A DNA stretch of 64,000 nt from NCBI GenBank assembly GCA_963780865.1, contig CAWADT010000013.1, positions 285,444 to 349,443 on the forward strand, read 5' to 3'. A program made the position numbers and the translations under genes. Of the stretch, positions 60,685 through 64,000 are shown one piece after another. Within the stretch, counting starts at the first letter, position 1. Each line of letters starts with the position of its first letter. The notes under the pieces were generated by a model, which did no database searches, was not told the DNA's origin, and saw only the letters and a program-made list of their open reading frames with translations. Source of the DNA: FEN-1073 sp963780865. GTDB taxonomy: Bacteria; Chloroflexota; Anaerolineae; Anaerolineales; RBG-16-64-43.

Positions 60685-61749
60685 AGCTCTCCATAGACGC
60701 ATCGATCCAGAGGGTGCCCTTTTACCCGAAGGCGGCCCTGTACGGGGCGGACGGGAACTGGGTCCGTCTTTCGTCGAACGAGAACCCCTATCCGCCGTCC
60801 CCGAGGTCATCGAGGCCATGGCCGACGCGCTTCTCGACGTGAACAGGTACCCGGAAAGCGAGTCGGAGCTAAAGGCGCTCCTTGCCCGGAAATACGGGCT
60901 GAAGCCCGAGAACGTCCTCATCGGCAACGGCTCGAACGAATTGATCGAGACGGCCTTGAAGGCCCTGAAGACACGCGGACCGGACGGAGGTGCTCGTGGC
61001 CGACCCGAGCTTCGCCTTCTACCGCATAGCCGCCGATATTTACGGATACGACGCCGTATCTGTGCCCCTCGATTCCCTGCGTCTCGACCTTCCGCGAACC
61101 GCGGCCATGGTGAACGAGAGGACAAGGGTGATATTCCTGTGCAACCCCAATAATCCCACAGGCACGATCTTCGATGACCGGGCTTTCGGCGCTTTCCTCG
61201 ACGCGTTGCCGCCGGAGGTGCTGGTCGTCGTCGACGAGGCCTACGCGGAATTCTCGGACAACGGGCTGTTCCCCGGTCCATGGGCTATATCGACCGATAC
61301 CCTGTCCTCGTCATGCGGACCTTTTCGAAGGCTTACGGGCTGGCGGGCCTGCGCGTCGGTTACGGGATGGGGGAAAGTCGCTCGTCTCCTTCCTCGAGCG
61401 CACGAAACAACCTTTCAGCGTCAACATGATGGCCCTTATCGCGGCCAAGGCGGCCCTCGGCGACGAGCGCCACCTCGCTTCCGTCCTCGAGAACAACCGG
61501 AAAGGAAAAAAATACCTCTACGATGCCCTGAAGGCGCTGGGCCTGGATGTCCTGCCGTCGGAGGCGAATTTCGTCCTCGTCAGGATCGGGCCCGATGCGG
61601 AGAGCCTGACGAAGCAGGCTCTTCGAGAAAAAGGATCCTCGTGCGCTGGCTCGGCGGATACGGGCTTCCGCGAGTATATACGGGTGACGATAGGGACCAT
61701 GGACGAGAACAGGGTATTCGTCGAGGCGCTGAAGAGGTTGATCGCCTGA
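60681..61749 (+). CDS. hisC: Histidinol-phosphate aminotransferase, frameshifted
   Basis: About 355 residues when repaired, a PLP aminotransferase of histidine synthesis. Pieces in three frames: LSSNENPYPPS, IGNGSNELIETALKAL, FLCNPNNPTGTIFDD, VVVDEAYAEFS, then TFSKAYGLAGLRVGYG (PLP lysine) and ANFVLVRIG. Breaks fall near 60,800, 60,980, 61,280, 61,370 and 61,640. The gene is probably intact in the organism. The overlap with the PHP gene suggests histidine synthesis context. Confidence 0.87.
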
Positions 61750-61754
61750 AGAGA

Positions 61755-62402
61755 AAAGCCTGATTATCACCATCGACGGACCCGGGGGGCGCGGGGAAGA
61801 GCACCGTCGCAAAGAGGCTCGCCCAATCGATAGGTTACAGGTATCTCGACACGGGCGCCATGTATCGCGCCGTCGCCTATGCATACTCGAAGCGAGGCCC
61901 GCCGGACCTCGATGCCTTTCTCGCCGGCCTTTCGCTCGATTTCTCCTTCGACGGGTACGCAGCCGTATCCCTCGACGGCAGGATATCACGGAGCGAGATA
62001 AGGACGCCGGAGATCTCCCTTCTCGCGTCTTCCCTTTCACAGGACGGCAGGGTCAGGGCCTACCTGACGCGGATGCAGCGGCAGATAGGGGAGGCGGGCG
62101 GAATCGTGGCCGAAGGAAGGGACACGGGCTCCGTCGTTTTCCCCGGTGCGGACGTGAAGTTCTATCTCGATGCGGATATCGCCGAGCGGGCGAGAAGGAG
62201 ACACCTGGAGCTTGCCGCCGACGAGCGCGGCGAGGACATGGAGAAGGTGAGGGAGGAGATGGAGAAGAGGGACAGGGCCGACTCGGAGCGGGATATAGCG
62301 CCGCTCGTCCGCCCGGAAGGCGCGCTCTACATCGATACGACGGGGAAGACCATCGAAGAGGTGGTGCAGGTGCTGAAACCACGTGAGGCAGGCGAGAAGA
62401 TG
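61755..62402 (+). CDS. cmk: Cytidylate kinase, frameshifted
   Basis: About 215 residues when repaired. It phosphorylates CMP and dCMP. The P-loop IDGPGGAGKSTVAKRLA is split by one extra G in the G6 tract near 61,785. The rest reads YLDTGAMYRAVAYAY, GGIVAEGRDTGSVVFP and RDRADSERDIAPL. Its likely stop overlapping the ispH ATG is hidden by another one-base error near 62,380. The start codon cannot be fixed. Order cmk-ispH-rpsA is common in deltaproteobacteria. Confidence 0.87.
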
Positions 62403-63222
62403 ATAGAGGTGATCAAGACGGCCATATAGGTTTCTGTTTCGGCGTCAACCGGGCGGTATCGAGGGTGCTCAAGGAGGCCGAGGCCAGAAAAGAGACGATC
62501 TACACCCTCGGCCCCCTCCTCCACAACCCGCAGGTCGTCGGGCGCTAGAAAAAGGGCGTCGTGCCGATCGACGACGTCTTCGCGCTCGAAAAGGGCATCG
62601 TCGCATTCAGGTCCCACGGCATCATGAAGGAAGAAGAGGAGTACATACGGGCGAAGGGCCTTTCGGCCATCGACACGACCTGCCCTTTTGTCAAGAGGGT
62701 GAGGAAGTGCGCCCTCTACCTTCGCAAGAACGGCTACAAGGTCGTGATTGCAGGCGACGAGCGCCATCCGGAAGTAAAAAGTGTGTTGAGTTATTTGGGG
62801 AACGATGGTATTGTATTGCATAATTCGTTCTCCATTGCAGCCAAAAAGATAGGTGTAGTGAGCCAGACTACGCTGGATGAAGAGACGTTTTCGAAGGTGG
62901 TAAGCTCGCTGGCGCGCATGCGCGGAGGAGCTGAGGGTCTATAACACTATCTGTGAGAGCACGGGCGTGAGAAGGGCGGAGGCGATCGAGCTGGCGGGCG
63001 GGTCGGGGCAATGCTGGTCGTAGGCGGCAAGAACAGCTCGAATACGACGAAGCTCTTCGCTGCGCGTCAAGCGCATACAGCCGCGGTCCTATCATATCGA
63101 GACCGACGAAGAGGTCACGGCCCGAATGGTTCACGGGCGTGCAAAAGGTAGGAATAGCGGGGGGAGCATCGACCCCCGAAGCAATAATAGACAAAGTGGA
63201 GAGGCGTGTAAAAAATCTTTAG
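62400..63222 (+). CDS. ispH: 4-hydroxy-3-methylbut-2-enyl diphosphate reductase, frameshifted
   Basis: About 275 residues when repaired, the last enzyme of the MEP isoprenoid pathway. FCFGVNRAVSRVL holds the first cluster Cys, then LGPLLHNPQVV, RSHGIMKEEEEY, IDTTCPFVKRV (second Cys), GVVSQTTLDEE, NTICESTGVRR (third Cys) and VVGGKNSSNTTKL. Breaks occur near 62,430 and 62,925 and after 63,000, and a false TAG lies at 62,547. All three cluster cysteines are visible. Confidence 0.87.
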
Positions 63223-63231
63223 GGGGAATGC

Positions 63232-64000
63232 ATGGTAGAGACGGTCGATACCAGCACACAAAAAGACGGAACCGAGGAGGAGATGGAGGAACTCTATGAA
63301 ACCTCTATGAGAAACCTTCAGGAAGGGAATATCATAAAGGGCAGGGTGCTCGACATAAACGGCGATTCCGTTATCGTCGACGTGGGTCTCAAGTCGGAAG
63401 GCAGGGTCTCCCTGAGCGAATTTCTCGACAAATCGGGGGCGCCCACCGTCGCCGTCGGCGACGAGGTGGAAGTGATGATAATGGGCAGGGAGGTCAAGGA
63501 CGGCCTTCTCATGCTCTCGAAACAGCGGGTGGACGGCATCAAGTTCTGGCAGATGATAGACAAGTCCCTCGAAGAAGGCACGCCCGTCGAAGGGCACGAT
63601 CGTCTCCGAGGTGAAGGGGGGCTTCATAGTCGATATAGGCGTGAACGCCTTCCTGCCCATATCGCAGGTCGATATAAAGCCCGTAAAGAACCCCGCCTCC
63701 TTCATAGGACGCCATCTCAAGTACAAGGTGATCAAGGTCAACCAGAAAAAGGCAAACGTGATCGTCTCCAGGCGCATGCTCATAGAGGAGGAGAAGGAGC
63801 GCAAAAGGAAGGAGTTCTGGAAGAATGTCAAGGAAGGGCAGGTCATCTACGGCTTCGTCAAGAGCATTACCGATTACGGGGCGTTCATCGACTTGGGCGG
63901 CGTGGACGGTTTTCTCTACGTCAACGACATCACGTGGGGCAGGATCACCCATCCGAAGGAGTACCTGAAGCTGGGCGACGAGGTCAAGGTCAAGGTCATG
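63232..64000 (+). CDS. rpsA: 30S ribosomal protein S1, 5' part, frameshifted
   Basis: The first ~256 residues of S1, running off the window. An acidic N-terminus (EEEMEELYETSM) is followed by S1 repeats: GNIIKGRVLDINGDSVIVDVG, then in a shifted frame (break near 63,594) VSEVKGGFIVDIGVNAFLP, and a third, GQVIYGFVKSITDYGAFIDLGG. S1 binds mRNA on the small subunit. GGGGG lies 5 nt before ATG 63232. The gene follows ispH by 9 nt. Confidence 0.93.
   Translation, partial: MVETVDTSTQKDGTEEEMEELYETSMRNLQEGNIIKGRVLDINGDSVIVDVGLKSEGRVSLSEFLDKSGAPTVAVGDEVEVMIMGREVKDGLLMLSKQRVDGIKFWQMIDKSLEEGTPVEGHDRLRGEGGLHSRYRRERLPAHIAGRYKARKEPRLLHRTPSQVQGDQGQPEKGKRDRLQAHAHRGGEGAQKEGVLEECQGRAGHLRLRQEHYRLRGVHRLGRRGRFSLRQRHHVGQDHPSEGVPEAGRRGQGQGH

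Overview
The window reads as a metagenome-derived contig from two genomes. Positions 1 to about 59,075 look like one GC-rich anaerobic or microaerophilic bacterium, most likely of the Chloroflexota (Anaerolineae-like). This rests on a class II B12-dependent ribonucleotide reductase with nrdR, rubrerythrin, a phosphofructokinase with the pyrophosphate-type active site, many secreted or WD40 proteins, and codon style; no rRNA is present to confirm it. From about 59,077 to 64,000 the gene order (miaB, bifunctional nuclease, PHP protein, hisC, cmk, ispH, rpsA), richer use of ATA and AGG codons and dense frameshifts point to a different organism, deltaproteobacterium-like. The join cuts an acetyltransferase gene and a miaB gene in mid-frame, so an assembly chimera is the simplest reading.

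Layout. 1-10 kb: a frameshifted WD40 protein, small conserved proteins (YbjQ, AMMECR1), rubrerythrin, a DUF3160 lipoprotein, a CapA-type protein and a mutarotase-fold protein. 10-17.5 kb: a minus-strand ion (probably potassium) operon behind a consensus sigma-70 promoter: unknown protein, KUP/APC-type permease, P-type ATPase, two TrkA proteins. 17.8-20 kb: class I aldolase and PPi-type phosphofructokinase. 20-24 kb: lone tyrosine recombinase facing tRNA-His, hisS, tRNA-Pro. 24-28.4 kb: FHA/winged-helix regulator divergent from a Ser/Thr kinase, and a secreted GH3-like protein. 28.5-38.7 kb: greA, lysS, a serA-like dehydrogenase, an ECF sigma cluster, rplY, nrdR and nrdJ. 38.8-42.1 kb: a frameshifted TPR/HExxH membrane protein and a TrkA-type channel.

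42.4-56.0 kb is the centrepiece: one long minus-strand branched-chain amino acid operon, ilvD-ilvB-ilvN-ilvC-leuA-methyltransferase-leuC-leuD-cimA-leuB2-leuB. It covers the common ilv steps, the leucine branch and the citramalate route to isoleucine. It is headed by a 31-codon leader peptide rich in Ile, Leu and Val, then a terminator whose 5' arm is perfectly complementary over 9 nt to the end of the leader ORF. That is the layout of classical ribosome-mediated attenuation. A PucR-type regulator is divergent. Two intergenic palindromes inside the operon share sequence and show a compensatory base-pair change.

Four likely single-base frameshifts occur in the first 59 kb (WD40 gene, TPR/HExxH gene, leuB, ilvD) and ten or more in the last 4 kb, so indel errors in the assembly should be assumed before calling any of these genes broken in the living cell.
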